64,000 bases of DNA from Anthoceros angustus (GCA_010909165.1 MU008171.1:1302001-1366000), one strand, 5' to 3'. Shown: positions 32,396 through 46,552, counted from the stretch's first letter. A program made the numbers and translations. Notes: generated by a model not told the origin, from the sequence alone.

Positions 32396-33230
32396 AATTT
32401 TTGAAGGGGAATATACTAACCCCTTCTAAAGACCCCTGTCCTAAGAACACCTTACCTAAAACAAGATATTAGCCCTACTTTGATAATGCACACACCCTTT
32501 CTCGAGGTCATACCAGTTGATAAATGCCGCACTTTCAAGTGAACACCCTAGAAATGGAGCACGAGGGTCTGGCCCGCATTTTTGTAGAATGTTTAGAGGG
32601 CTGCCATTTTATATGTTTATACAACCGAAAACTTTTACTTTGAAGTGGTGGAACACAATGAAAACAACTGCATTAGAGGGAGTCTCATTTTAATCATCGT
32701 AAGAACATTGCAACAAACATCCGCTAAAGGAGGGAGTGGTCATCGGCATCGACAATAGTCATTGAAGAGTGCGGCGACTCATCCATGCCTTGCACCGACA
32801 TCGAGTCAAGAACCACCGCCATATTCGGATGCGGTCCATATCGTCCGCCTCAAAGTTATCGCTCTCCTCCATTGCTTGCTCGCCTTCAATAGTATCATTC
32901 CCCGGCCCACCATCCATGACGTGGATCGCCACACAAAGATCTAGGGTTTGCCGACCTCATCCAAAAGGTCGCCAATGTAGTCTTCAACCTTCCGCACTCA
33001 ATGCAACCACTTGGGCTTTAAGGCAATGCCGTCCTTAAAATGAACAAAGTTAGTTGCCCATGCGCCCATGCAAGCATCCTTAAAATCAACAAAGTTGAGT
33101 TATTAAAAGATATGGGTTTTGAACCCAAACCTATTCATTACTAAACCTTTTTCCCAAACACTAGACCAACAATCCCAAGTTAAACCAATGGAGCCACTAC
33201 ATATTTATTTTCTCAAAGACAATGAGGAGG
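32396..33230. repeat. Repeat R, copy 2
   Basis: Nearly collinear with 13180-14035 but with small deletions. It ends at ctcaaagaca/atgaggagg, where an element C integrase patch begins instead of a GC-rich block. Confidence 0.65.
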
Positions 33231-33808
33231 AGATTGGTGCCGATGTCATGTCGCGCTTTTGTTGCCATGACCGCCTTGGATGATTGGTTTGCTTTCAAAT
33301 TAATGCAAAGGACATTTGGGAAGATGTGAATGCTCTTCAAGATTTGCACTGAAGTATGGACGAGGCCCGACCCACCGAAAAGAACAGGTGCAGCAGTCAA
33401 TAAGACTATTGGCGTGATGGCTACATGATTCAAGTCGGGCAATGGTGTCGAGCGCTTGGTGCCACCACCGTGATAGGGTGACTGATACGCCGTGTGCACG
33501 ACGACATGGTCACTTTGGTGTGAAGCGGACTTCACCGCTCACACCTCATTTTTATTGGTATGGGATGCAACCAGAGAATGTGGCTCCGTGAGCCTTGTGA
33601 CCGAGTCAAGGCCTCCTTTACTATGCAAAGACCCGGTTCCACCCTCCGCCCATCATGGGCTTGTTCACCGGTCCTGACCTCATTGGAGAATTGACTAGGA
33701 CGCCGAGAGGCAATGTCTACATACTTGTCATGATGGAGCATTTCTCCAAATGGGTGGAGGTTGTGGCTCTATCGATAAGTCCTCAAAGCACGCCCTGCAT
33801 TTTTGTAG
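33226..33808 (+). mobile_element. Patch of element C RNase H-integrase region
   Basis: Almost identical to 56560-57141 in the full C element, including the DLIGELTRTPRGNVYILVMM stretch of the integrase core. It sits inside repeat R, with short shared sequence at both borders (atgaggagg on the left, tgcatttttg on the right). Confidence 0.75.
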
Positions 33809-34436
33809 AATGTTTAGAGGGCTGCCATTTTCATATATGTTTAGTACAACCGAAAACTTTTACTTTGAAGTGGTGGAACACAATGAAAACAATGCTAGAG
33901 GAGTCTCATTTTAATCATAGAACATTGCAACAAACATACGCTAAAGGAGGAGTGGTCGCCGGCATCGACAATAGTCATTGAAGAGTGCGGCTGGCGACTC
34001 ATCCATGCCTTGCACCGACCGAGTCAAGAACCACGCCATATTAGGATGCGGTCCATATCGTCCGCCTCAAAGTTATCGTTCTCCTCCATTGCTTGCTCGT
34101 CTTCAATAGTATCATTCCGGGCCCACCATCGGCGGTGTGGCACACAACATCTAGGGTTTGCCCTCATCCAAAAGGTCGCCCGGTAGTCTTCAACCTTCTG
34201 GCACTCAATGCAACCACTTGGGCTTTAAGGCAATGCCAGCGTCCTTAAAATGAACAAAGTTAGTTGCCCATGCGCCCATGAAAGCATCCTTAAAATCAAC
34301 AAAGTTGAGTTATTAAAAAAATATGGGTTTTGAACCCACAACCTATTCATTACTAAACCTTTATCCCAAACACTAGACCAACAATCCCAAGTTGGAAACC
34401 AATGGAGCCACTACATATTTATTTTCTCAAAGACTA
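33800..34436. repeat. Repeat R, copy 3 (partial)
   Basis: The right two-thirds of R, starting at gcatttttgtagaatgttta and running to the GC-rich block. It has more deletions than copy 1. Confidence 0.65.
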
Positions 34437-35225
34437 TGAGGAGGCGGGTGTGCAGGGGGAGGGGTGGCCAGTAGGGGCATGGCGTGTTGGTGGGGCCGGC
34501 CGCGCAAGGGAGGCGGGGCGTCTTTGGGCGCCGGCGGCGCGCCCATGGGCAGGTGCTAGGGAGGCGCCGGCCAGGCGCACATGGGCGAGTGTGCTAGGGA
34601 GGCCGCCGGCCACCCATGGCGGTGTGTGCTAGGGAGGCGGCCCGGCCCCCCGGCGGGCGTGTTGGCGGCGCCCATGGGCGGGTGCTAGGGGAGGCCGGCG
34701 GGCCCCCATGGCATCTTGGGGAGGCGGGGCGCCTCCCTAGCTCCACCACTGCCACGGGTGGTGCTGGGGAGGCGCCGGCGCGCGCCGCCTGCGCCGCCGT
34801 GGGCCCACCGATGGGTGGCGTGTAGGAGGGCGCGGCGGCGCCCTCCTGTGGGCTCACCGTGGGGTGGGCAAGCAGGTGGTGCGGGCGCCTGCGAGCGGCG
34901 GCGGCGCCCTCCTCCGCCACCCGTCGGTGGGTCTCGTATGGGTGGTGCGTGGAGGGCGGTGGCCGCTCTCGCTCCACCCGTCGGCTCGGTGGTGTGCGGG
35001 GAGGCGGCGCGGCGGCGGCGCCATCCTCTCCGCGCACCACTGTAAACCCCGACGGGTGGTGCGCGGATGGGGCGGCCGGCGGCGGCGCCCTCCTCACGCC
35101 ACCCGTGGGGCTCTGGTGGTGGTGCGCGTGGGGCGCCGGCCGGCACCCTCCTCCACCGACCTTATGCCGACGGGTGGAGCGAGCAGAGGCGCCGGCCGCC
35201 GCCTCCCTCCACGTGCCATTGTGGC
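34437..35225. repeat. GC-rich block 3
   Basis: Counterpart of block 1 in unit 2: the same order of GGCGCC- and CCCATGGG-type palindromes, the same right border into element A, and many internal length differences. Confidence 0.7.
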
Positions 35226-36089
35226 CCTCCCTTCCACACACTCAGACGCCACTTCCATCGAAAATTCAGAGGCTAACCTTAGAAGCAACCTTGGAATGAA
35301 GGCTAACCTTAGAAGCAAATGCTGCCCAAATCGAGCCAAGATTTGGTCGAGTGTAGAGGATACTCCTCCTAAACATCTCAGATGTGGACAAAAAGCGATA
35401 AGGGATAAGCTCGAGTTGCGTATTTAATACAACTACAGTCAAAGTGCCGTTGAAGATAATGATGACAATGCGGAGAAGCTGGACCAAGTGATGATTAAGG
35501 ATTGAACTCGGGATGAAACCCAAATCTGCTTTTTCCCGGTCCCAGTTAATGTTGTAAGTCGGTTGCAATATCGTGTTAGGAAATACCGCCCATGGCTTTT
35601 GTGGTGTCATAACAAAACCACATTTTCCTCCCAAAATCGAGTTTACCGTCCCTTCCCGGCAGAACGGCCTTCCTCACCGCTCCTACTTTGCATTATTCCC
35701 GAGGTTCGAGTTTCATACCACCATTCGACACAAACATTGCCGGATGGAAAGTAGTAACTTTATCGGTGACACCTTTTTTCGAGCCGTTTTTCAATGCCTT
35801 CAAAACGCTGCTTTTAGGGCCCATCAATAACCCCTTCGTAGATTATTTATGAAACCCCTTCAAGATTATTCACCCCTTCAAAATTATCATGTTCTGCCTC
35901 CCGCCTCACAGACAAGATCACACGCCCCGCCCGGATTATTTCGCCCCACGCCTGCCCTTCACGACTGCTATCTCGGTGATAAAATGCATTCAATGCACTG
36001 CCACCCTAAAAATTCCTTTTAACCTCAAAGACTGCCCATGTAAGCCATTCATGCGGCCCCCACCCCTATGTCGGATCGCGAAGGGCACA

Positions 36090-36260
36090 TCGGTGATATT
36101 CACTCCATCCGTATCACCGTGAGAGGAGGCCCTGCAAAACACATGATATCCCCGATTACATTTGTCACAAAGGATAATTAGCTCCGGGTCCGTGATGTGA
36201 CCACAAAATTCGCAAGGCAAGTCAATCGGTGGTTTCCCACGTACCGAGTCTCGTGTCCAA
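36090..36260 (-). pseudogene. PHD-type zinc finger, element A copy 2
   Basis: The best-preserved copy of this finger up to its seventh ligand. One frame reads LPCEFCGHITDPELIILCDK and then CNRGYHVFC, giving Cys4-His-Cys. The final W..C..C part lies in a neighbouring frame (GPPLTVI...SPMC). It immediately follows the integrase. Confidence 0.65.
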
Positions 36261-36365
36261 GTTAAGTGTGGCATGGTGCCAAGTGACTCATATGCTCCTT
36301 ACAACGCCGCCCATCCCGTCCTTCCAATTCAATGACACCGCTCACCCACACTCACCACCAGAAAA

Positions 36366-37335
36366 TTAACGCCCAAGCTTACATCCAACGTGCTCAAGGC
36401 TTGTAAAGTACACAAAGTCCCCCACTTGAAACTTCCTCGCCTTGTTTCCACGAGCCACCTCGCGTAAAGGCATACCGAGGTGGTCCCAATGTTGGGCAAT
36501 GGCTGTTGTCCATGGCCATGGATTACCCATTAAACAAAGCTTGGCCTGGCTTTTGCAACCCAAGAGACACTCTTCCGGATTCTCGTGCCCGCCTACTAGT
36601 TTGGAATAGGTATCCGCCACAATATTTGGCATCATAGCTCCGTCCAAACATGATGTAATACGGGCTGAAGTTGCCCAGGCACCGCATTAATCGATCCTAT
36701 ATCCCAATGCCACATATGGCAACAACTCATCCCAAGAGCAGCGGCCTCAATCTCAAAGGTAATATTTGCGAGAGAATCCTTGAAAGTTTGCACTAACTGC
36801 TCCGCCAACCCCGCTTGAGGATGGTCCCAGATGTGCGCGGTGATCTATCGTGCTCGATCCAAGAGTGCTTGAATTCACCGCGAAACTCATTGCCTTGGTC
36901 CGTCAACACCTCGCACAACTCCCATATCTCACGAGAACATCAGAAATGCCCGGCCGTACTTGGAGCTCCCGATCGGGAGAAAAGCCAACTCCACCCACTT
37001 TGAAAAGTGCTCTATCATCAACATGCAATGCTTGTTGCCTTGTCTTGTCATCGCGCTCGTACATCAGTCACGTAATTACCCAAGAACAATCCCTTGATAG
37101 GCCGAATGTAGTACCACATCCTGGTCAAGTAAACCTTGCCTTCACCGCATCGCACGCAAAGACATCGCGCCACCACTGCTCCACATCGGCACATACCGAC
37201 CAAAAGTATGTATTCTTCAAAGATGTGATGTGTTCTCTTGACGCCAAAATGCCCCAACGCTTTGTGCACCTTGATCACTAATGGTCTTCTTTCCTCCACG
37301 GAGGCACCTCCTTGCTCACCCTCGATCAACCACAA
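36366..37335 (-). pseudogene. Element A integrase, copy 2
   Basis: The N-terminal zinc domain frame 37335-37048 contains KALGHFGVKRTHH and ends near a Cys pair region (MCRCGA...CVRCG). The TDQGNEFRGEF core lies near 36911-36871. The end of the integrase (36647-36366) reads HENPEECLLGCK and LEHVGCKLG. Confidence 0.75.
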
Positions 37336-37959
37336 ACACTTTACCGTCCTTGTATGTATAGCGAGCGATTCTTCACTGCAGCTGGAGGGCCATCACCACA
37401 TCACCACATGCCCATCCTCAACAATCGAATGGCATGCTCGAGCTTCCATATGTCTCGACCCCTTCCGACGCCTGTTCACCGCTTGCTTCTATGGACATCA
37501 ATGCCAAATATACACCGGCACGCAATGCGTAGATCCGAAATCTTGTCTCGCCCAAGTGGTGTCTTCGCCCCACACATCGGGTTCACCGAGCCCACTCCAA
37601 GATTGAGATGCACCTTTCCCCGGCATACAATTTGCATGTCATATTCGGATAGCAACAAAGCCCACCTAGCAAGCTTCCCGCTTCATGTTGGTCATCGCGG
37701 TGTAGATGGTCCGTGACCAATCGAAAACTTTGGCCAAATGTGTACACTCTAAAATGCAACCGCCCATACCGCAGCAAGACACTCTCCTCATAAGACGAGT
37801 AATTCGCCTCCGCAGTTGTTGTTCGACCGCCGCGATGCTACAACCCGCTTCTTCCTTCCTCATCTCGCTGGGCAAGCACGGCCCAATGCCTACCGCACTC
37901 CAACTGTGATATAGGACGAAGGGCCTCGGTTGGGCCTTTTAAGCATTGGCCTCTCGCCA

Positions 37960-39000
37960 ACTACCTTCAACTCGTGCCACGCTTGCTCCCCGCCTCCCGC
38001 CTCCCGCCTCCCAAAGGCTAATGGGCTTCCTTCTTGAGCAACTCATATAATGGCTTGCAGGTACTGCTCATGTTTCTGATAAACCGGCGGTAGTAATTCA
38101 CCAACCCCAAGAATGCTCTCAGGGCGGCTATATCCTTCGGTCTGGGCATGAAACTCACTGCTTGCACTTTGGCCAACTGTGGCAGCACACCCCCTGGTAC
38201 AATCTTATGCCCCAAGTACTCTATCTCCCTGTATGCGAACTTACATTTCTTGGGATGGGCCTTCAGTCCAGATTTGGCCAAGCCACAAGAGCACTTCTAA
38301 GTGCTCAAGGTGTTCCTCCGTGTTATTGCTAAACACCGTAATGTCATCGATGTAGCACTTGACAAATGCTAGCCCTTGCGCTCCAAGTCGCCCACTGCTG
38401 AAAATATATGGACGTTCTTCAACCCGAACGGCATGGTCTCCCACTCCCACAGTGCTCTTTGCCCCAAAACTGCCTTGCACTTGTCCTTCTCCTCAATCAC
38501 AATCTGATTGAACCCGATCGAAAATCAAGGGTGATGAAGTATTTGGCCTCCAATAGCGCCAAAGATCTTGTCGAGTGGGCATGGGATACCGCTCCATGGG
38601 CGTTATTTCATTGATTCTGTAATCCCCACACATTCTCCTATCCTTCCATTCCCCATGCTCATCCTTCTTGAGTGGCAACACCAGAGCAGATATTGCGAGG
38701 TCGACTGATCACGCCGCAGCCTCCTTGCACCGCTTGTCTCGACATCCCATTCCACGGGACTCGCTTTGTGTCTTCTTCAAACATGGTTCATTGGTGGTCG
38801 TGGTGATCTTGAACTTGATGCGATCCATCAACTCGGCCCAACCGAACGCAAAGGTGCCTCGATTCGAGTAACATGTTTCGATCCTTTGTCACGCCGGTTG
38901 CAAATCTTCACATATTGCCAATCATCGGCCGGACTCTCATGGTTCCTTTCCTATGGCGAGGGAGAGTGGTGTGGCGGCATGTTCTTGCTTTTCAGTGCGG
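37960..39000 (-). pseudogene. Element A reverse transcriptase, copy 2
   Basis: LPLKKDEHGEWKDRRMCGDY is at 38681-38600, LAFVKCYIDDITVFS has YIDD codons at 38354-38343, and the connection region is intact over 87 codons (38281-38018) with KKCKFAYREIEYLGHKI and [17 protein letters not shown]. This is the clearest RT evidence for family A. Confidence 0.85.
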
Positions 39001-39164
39001 ATGTAGGTTCATCTTTCCGTCATGCATCATCGATGCTCCTTGCCATCCTTTCGACACATGGCTATCAGATGGCTGCCCGCAGATATCAACCATTGCACAA
39101 GTCATGTCAAGGCTTGCCCGATCAACTCACACTGAATGATTCGTACACACCATGCGTGTAAGTG

Positions 39165-41092
39165 TGTGGAGTGTGAATTTTGTCTAGGGACACCGTGAGG
39201 TCCACATTCACCCTCAATGTCGTTGTAGGCTTAGGATTCGCCCAAGGGAATGGTTTGTGCCAAGAGACGCTAACTTCTATCACATCGACCTTCACCTAAG
39301 TGACTTACCGCTATTACTTCTTACCTATCTACTCAACTACTACTACCTCCCGACTTGTCTAACTACCATGATCTTATTCCACAACCACAATCTTATTCCA
39401 CGACCACAAATCTTATTCCACGACCGCAAATCTTATTCCACGACGCGTGGCTCACCACCACCGGTAGTTGCTTGACTACCGAGGTGGGTCCCACGCCAAA
39501 CCCTAGCGACTTATTTCTCAAGACGCGCCGGATCTCGCCAGGCTACCAGCAGATCGACTTTATTCGCACTCCACACTTCATGCACACACACACCGATTCC
39601 TAGGGACCAAAGTTCCACAAATCCTCACCGCCACACACACACAAAGGGCGCCACACTCACACAATTTTACAAGGAACTGTTTCCTCTGTGCACACTTCCA
39701 CCAACAAAGACCGGTTTGGATTCTTTTGGATCCACACAAATCTCCACCGTTAGTCTCTCAATTAGTTCCCTTCTCAACTCCTCTTACACCTGTGATCGCC
39801 AGATCTGTTCATCACTCCTTCACCCAATCTTCTCTCTCTCTCTCTCAATTCGCCCAGTGCTTCCAACCATCCACTCAACACTTCTCTCTCAATTTGAACA
39901 CAACTTGTGAACAAGGGTGAAGGAAAGAAGAACCCCGGCCAAGGCGTTACGAGCAAGCTCACCCGCGCCAATCCCTTTTCCTCCTCCTCCCAAGATTGCT
40001 CTATCACCCCTCCCCCCATGGAGCAAGCTCGACCACCCCTAGGAGCGCCTCGCACACCACCTCCTAACCTGGACGTCTCCAACCAGCCATGTGGGGGATC
40101 TCAACCAGAGTTATCTCGATGTGAGGGGCACAACCAAGCCCCTTTATACAATTGTGGGCGCATAGCCACCGACTTTCCAGTCCTAAAAGAACGCCAAGAG
40201 GCGCCTACAATTTCGGACGGCCTTAGGTCCAAGATGGCATCCTATCCAAAGTTCTATTCCTAGGATGCCACTACTCCCCGCCCATGTTATCTCCGCACCC
40301 TCCGATTTGGTCGCCGCCCTTCGTCCTTGTCTGAATTTATGGGTCCTCCTTCCTCGCTGGTCCGGAAAATCCTCCCATAAACTCTCCACTGTTTTTCCAT
40401 GATCCCAAGTCCCAGCTCCTCACCAATCCTCCACCTGACCCTCCAATGGTCCATATTTGGCCATTGGGCAAAAATTTCTGCAACCTTGGGCGCCCGCAAA
40501 ACCCTCACGCCTACGCCCAATTGCTGATAACTCGCCTAATCTCCAACTTGGTCCCCCTGTGGTTTCTTCCTTCCAGATCATGAGCTCCGCCGCCACGGGC
40601 TGCCCTTCTCCTCGCGAGCTCGTGCCGCCGTGATCGTCTGAGCTACTGCCGCGCCGTGCCTTTCCGAGTTCCCTTAGGGTTATATTTCCCGCCTACCGCA
40701 CGGCTTCCACCACTTCTTCCGCGACCGCTCCTTCCTTCCACGACCGCCCCCGCCCGCCAACCGCTTCAAACATAGTCCCCGACACCCGACCACACACACC
40801 AACTACCGGTTGGTTCGACCTCTAGCCTACGGACAAATATGGGGACCCCCCCCATATATAGGCCTTTCTATTAAATATTCCAAGACCAAAGGCCAAGGAG
40901 TATCGAGTTCATAGTCCAAGGACCGATTATTATTTAACCCAGAAACAACCCAAAACTCATAGGCCAAGGACACTTTCTACTATAAATATCCCTTCCTACT
41001 CATAACCTAGCTCTTCTTGACACCAAACTTAAAAAAACAAAAATCACTCAAAGACACAATCCAGGGGAGTTTCCAATACCGGATCGTTTACA
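39165..41092 (-). repeat. B copy 2, 3' LTR
   Basis: TGTGGAGTGTGAATTT to GGATCGTTTACA, followed on the plus strand by the reverse complement of the polypurine tract. Confidence 0.88.
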
Positions 41093-41124
41093 TACTCCCT
41101 TCTCATTTGTTGGCGCCCGCCAAC

Positions 41125-41628
41125 TCATGTGTAATATTTCTTGACTCTCCAACCGCTGACTGTTGGTAGGGTCGCCTCTAACTGTTGGAGCTGTATGGAG
41201 CCATTTGCGAAAACTTCAAGGACTTTATATGGCCCCATCCATCGAAGGTGAAGCTTGCCTGGAAAGTGCATATATCTGTTGTCATATGGTAGGTCCAAGT
41301 CACGAGGTACCACCCACAACCTTTCTCTTCCGTCCGGTCCCTCCTGATATAAGCTGTCTCTGTGGCGGACAAATGGACTCGAATAATGCACTGAGGCATG
41401 CTGTTGTTGCCTTGAAAGGTCCGAGGGGATGCTGCCCGATTCCAGGAACTCAAATATTTCTGAATAAGTAGGCCTGGTGTATCCGGATCTCCCCTTCTCA
41501 TTTACTGCCGTACCACCATCACTTGCCTCTTCTCGCGTGCCGCTTCCTCCATCTCGCCAACAACGCTTCATCGGGAACAGAACTTCCACATCCGTCCCAC
41601 CACCTTCCACGGCTGCTCCACCTTCCAC
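41125..41628 (-). pseudogene. B protease-to-integrase fusion frame, copy 2
   Basis: One open frame of 167 codons runs from a Gly/Arg-rich segment directly into the integrase C-terminal end (GKLHLRWMGPYKVLEVF ... VKKYYT). No RT or DDE core lies between, showing the deletion is in frame in this copy. Confidence 0.65.
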
Positions 41629-44600
41629 TACCGCAGAGTACCTTCCACACCGTCGTCAATTCACTCCATAACAACCCACCAGTGATGGAGTGGGGAATGT
41701 CTCTTCGATAGTCCCGCTCTTCATCCGACCAAGAAATGTGGGCAAACGGAACTTCTCTTTCTCATCCTCCTCCCCAAATGTGTCTTCTGGAGGTATAGCC
41801 ATCTGCTGTATGCCTCTCCTGCGTCGTATCTCGACTCCAAGATAAACATATCCTCCCTTCCTTAACCTTGGGGTCCCAGAGGTTTGAAGCCCACTTCCTT
41901 CCTTGCCCACTTGAAGGTACAGCCCCCATACATCCACGTCCGCCAATCAAAACGCGTCATATCCGGGAGCTTTACTTGATGACCACATAGTCCATAAGGT
42001 GCGGAATGGTACCAATATGGGTTAGAACTCCGCCGCTCCCACGGTGTCATCTCGGACATGTCCGCAAGACGCAGACCTTGGATGTGTGTTCTATCTCCAA
42101 ACTTCCGAGTGTCCTCCGTCATGATGTTGACCCTGCACCCGAATCCGAGGTACTTTCTTGATAACGCATCCCGAGATTTCTATCTGCAGCTCCATGGACC
42201 TTGGTCACCATGGCCACCATGTTCACGGCAAGGGGCCTCGGCCTTGTTTTGGGAAGGGTCCGCCTCTTCTTGGGTTGTGCCTTCAATGCCACCGGATCTG
42301 GCGGTACCTCGGATTGTCCCCGAAGCGTCCAAATGTTATCATGAATTTTTGGTCCATGATGGCCTCCGCGATTGAAAGGGCCATTTGTGTTCTCCTTCTC
42401 GGCCAACCCCACTCGTTCAACAACCACGAGCTTGTGTGTCAAAGGACGGCCGTGGGGTTGGGTGGGCAGAGGTGGTGTGTGGTGTGGTCTGCTTCCTCTC
42501 GGATCATCTCCATGACTTCCTTCGACATCCGGCGGAAACGCCTAACTCATCCTTTTTCTCTCCCGCTGGTTTTCGCGATGTGTCGACTCGAGTTCCACTC
42601 CTCCCTCCCTTTCTTCGCATCATCCTCGAACTGCGGTTCGGCTAAGGAGTTACATCGTGGTGCCCCCAAAATCGCAGTGGGTGGCGTTATGCCTTGCCCC
42701 CGTCCACCGGATTCGCATGCCTCCTTTTTCCGCCCTCCCCTCCCCGTTGGCATTTTGTGGCCGGACCCTTTCCTTCCTCGCCGATGAAGACGACTTCCTC
42801 CTCACCTCCGATGTTGGAGGCTCCAATCTTCCTTCTTTCTTTTCTTCCCTGCTCCCTTCAGGGTGTCCCTTCTCGCTCCTCCGTGTTCCATGGCGGAGTT
42901 TCATACCCACTATCCATATCCCCAAACCTCTTCTCAAGATTGGCCTCGGAATCCTCCCATACGCCATGAGCGCATCTTCGACTTGCATCATGTAACGGAT
43001 TTTGCAGAGGTGGTGGGTTGCAGAACGGGTTGAGCAATCCTCATATTTCTTTTCGGTCGACAGAGATTTGCCACATCGATTGCTTGCAATCCACATGCCT
43101 CTCAAAATCACCATTCCTGGCGAGATGCTAAGGGCAGCTGGCAAGATGCCGAATCCTCGGCAATTGTAACGAATGGCACTCATTTGCCCGGGTTCCTTGC
43201 CATCGATTGCGAATGCCCATGTGGAGTTTCGCAAACTTGAGGGTACAAAGTCTTGGTACAAATCGGTGTCGCCTCTTGAATTTGGTATGTATCTTCCAAG
43301 CACATCTCCTCCTCCTCTTCCTCGTAGCCATGCACCTTCGTTTGATTCGACCTCGAGTGCCCTCCGCAAGTTGAGCAGAGAGTCGCGCTCCCAGCCCTTC
43401 TCCTCGTGGTCTTTTATGGCATTGAGATGAAGTTTCTCGTTTGGCCATCATTTCCTCCATCTTGTTCCCTGTTGCTCCACCTTTTTGGCTGCTTTTCCAC
43501 CTCTCTTCTCACCGCTCCGTCCTTCTTTGCATACCAGCTCCTTTCTCCGCGGCCTTAGTTCCCACTCATTTTTCGCTTCCTCTTCTCCCTCTTACGCGCT
43601 CATCTCCCGACGAATCTTCCTCCGAGCTATCACGGTCTCTTCTTCCGTGGAACTATCCGAGGAGTCTGTGAGAGCTATCTTCCTCCGTGGAACTGCCATC
43701 ATCGGAGGATGAGTAGTACTTCTTCTTCTTCTGGATTTCTTCTTGTCTCCATCCCTTCTTGATTTCTTTTCCTCCGCATTGGACTCCTCGTAGTTCAGTA
43801 TCCTTGATCGCCGATCCAAGTCTTTCTCACCTTGAGACGACGTGCTTTCCCACCCCGGACCTCTCGCGAACCAACGCCATTAACTGAGTGAGGTCCAAGA
43901 CGATCACGCCGTGGAACCTTTCCACATAAGCTTGCGGTCTCCTTCTTCCCTCTCGCCCCTCGAGTTTGGACAAGACATATCCTTCCACATCAACTCCTCT
44001 AACCTTTCACAAAAGCCTCTTCAAGGCCCCAAAGGTAGTTGGGGTGTGGAAGAAGCAGATACTCGCTTGTACCACTTGGCCGCCTGCGCAAGACTCCATA
44101 GAACAATTGGGCACGTTGCATCCTACCTCGGTGGCGTCGCCACTCAAACGCCGACAAACTCGTCGGGATCCTCGTGGCCCTTCTTCTCTCCATACAACGG
44201 GTAAGATTGCTTAGTGGTAACAACTACCGGAGTAGTAGTCATAGCTACCGTGGTAGTACTTTCAACGATCATGTAGCGGATCAACTACCCTGCCCGATCG
44301 GCTTCTACATTCAAAAGTTTGACCGGATGCCGAGGCAACTGAACGGAGATTGAAAGGCGGGGTCGGGTTGGGGTACCTGGGCCCTTGTACCGTTTCCGTA
44401 GCCGAGAGTTGGGAATCTGAGTCGGATCGGGTCCGATCTCGATTCCTGACCGCCCTCTTCCTCGTCCGTCCTCCCCCGCGCCTCGTGACTCTCTCGCAAC
44501 CTTTCCGCTGCTTGGCTGCTTGCCGCGTTTCCCACTAATCGCTCTTCACCCGAGGCATCCATCTATCAATCTAGTAATGCTAGACTCTACTTAGGCTATG

Positions 44601-44645
44601 GTTAGTTCTACCACGTCCTTGATGATTTCATTCCAAGCGCCAAAA

Positions 44646-46547
44646 TGTGGAGTGTGAATTTGTGTCAGGGTGAGGTCCACATTCACCCTCAATGTCGTAG
44701 GCTTAGGATTCGCTCCCAAGGGAATGGTTTGTGCCAAGAGACGCTAACTTCTATCACTCGACCTTCACCTAAGTCGACTTACTATTACTCCTCTTACCTA
44801 TCTACTCAACTACTACCTCCGACTTGTCTAACTACCACATCTTATTCCACAACCACAATCTTATTCCACGACCACAAATCTTATTCCACGAATCTTATTC
44901 CACGCGGTGGCTCTCACCACTCACCGGTAGTAGTTGCTTGACTACCGAGGTGGGTCCCACGCCAAACCCTAGCGACTTATTTCCGACGGCGCCATGGATC
45001 CGCCACGCAGGCTACCACGTGCATGACGACTTTATTCGCACTCCACACTTCATGCACACACACCGATTCCTAGGGACCAAAGTTCCACAAATCCTCACCG
45101 CCACACACACACAAGGCGCCACACTCACAATTTTACAAGGAACTGTTTCCTCTTGCACACTTCCACGACCGGTTTGGATTCTTTTGGATCCACACAAATC
45201 TCCACTAGTCTCTCAATTAGTTCCCTTCTCAACTCCTCTTACACCTGTGATCTGATGTATTCATCACTCCTTCACCCAATCTTCTCTCTCTCTCTCTCTC
45301 CCTCAATTCCCCAGGCTTCCAACCATCCACTCAACACTTCTCTCTCAATTTGAACACAACTCGGGAACAAGGGTGAAGGAAAGAAGAACCCCGGCCACGG
45401 CACGAGCAAGCTCCGCCCGCGCCAATCCCTTGGTTTCCTCCTCCTTTGCAAGATTGCTCTATCACCCCTCCTCCCCGGGCGGAGCAAGCTCTGACCACCC
45501 CTAGGAGCGCCTCACACACCTCCGCTAACCTGGACGTCTCCAACCAGCGTGCAGCGTGGGGATCTCAACCAGAGTTATCGATGTGAGGGGCACAACCAAG
45601 CCCCTTTATACAATTGTCTCATAGCCACCGACTTTCCAGTCCTAAAAGCCGAACGCCAAGAGGCGCCTACAATTTGGACGGCCTTAGGTCCAAGATGGCA
45701 TCCTATCCAAAGTTCTATTCCTAGGATGCCACTACTCCCCGCCCATGTTATCTCCGCACCCCTCCGATTTGGTCCCGGCCCTTCGTCCTTTGCTGAATTT
45801 ATGGGTCCTCCTTCCTCGTTCGATCCGGAAAATCCTCCCATAAACTCTCCAGTTTTTCCATGATCCCAAGTCCCAGCCTCCCTCACCAATCCTCCACCTC
45901 GGACCCTCCAATGGTCCATATTTGGCCATTGGCGCCAAATTTCGCTGCAACCTTGGGCGCCATGCTCGCAAAACCCTCACGCCTCACAATTGCTGATAAC
46001 TCGCCTAATCTCCAACTTGGTCAATCCCCTGTGGTTTCTTCCTTCCAGAATCATGAGCTCACGCCGCCACTGCTGCCTTACCTGCGAGTGCCTCGTCGAA
46101 TCGTCTGAGCTACCGCCGCTCGTGCCTTCCGAGTTCCCTTAGGGTTATATTTCAAAACTACCGCAACCGCTACCACTTCTTCTTCCGACCGCTCCTTCCT
46201 TCCACGACCCACGCCGCCAACCGTCTTGAAACATAGTCCCGACACCCCACCACACACCACTCAACTCCTTGGTTCGACCTCTAGCCTACTAAATATGGGG
46301 ACCGCCCATATATAGGCCTTTTATTAAATATTCCAAGACCAAAGGCCAAGGAGTATCGAGTTCATAGTCCAAGGACCGATTATTATTTAACCCAAAACAA
46401 CCCCAAAACTCATAGGCCAAGGACACTTTCTACTATAAATATCCCTTCCTACTCATAACCTAGCTCTTCTTGACACCAAACTTAACAAAAACAAAAATCA
46501 CTCAAAGACACAATCCAATGTGGAGTTTCCAATACCGATCGCTTACA
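44646..46547 (-). repeat. B copy 2, 5' LTR
   Basis: Begins TGTGGAGTGTGAATTTG and ends GATCGCTTACA before AAGTG. It matches the other three B LTRs with small indels. Confidence 0.88.
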
Positions 46548-46552
46548 AAGTG

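Larger units (their letters stand above)
39165..46547 (-). mobile_element. LTR retrotransposon B, copy 2
   Basis: LTRs are 39165-41092 and 44646-46547; target duplications AAGTG are at 39160-39164 and 46548-46552. Internal features match copy 1: Gag about 44562-42700, the split D-S-G-A-G protease site near 42130-42145, and an integrase C-terminal frame at 41628-41125. It also lacks RT, RNase H and the integrase core. Because site and target duplication are identical to copy 1, this is a duplicated copy and not an independent insertion. Confidence 0.9.
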
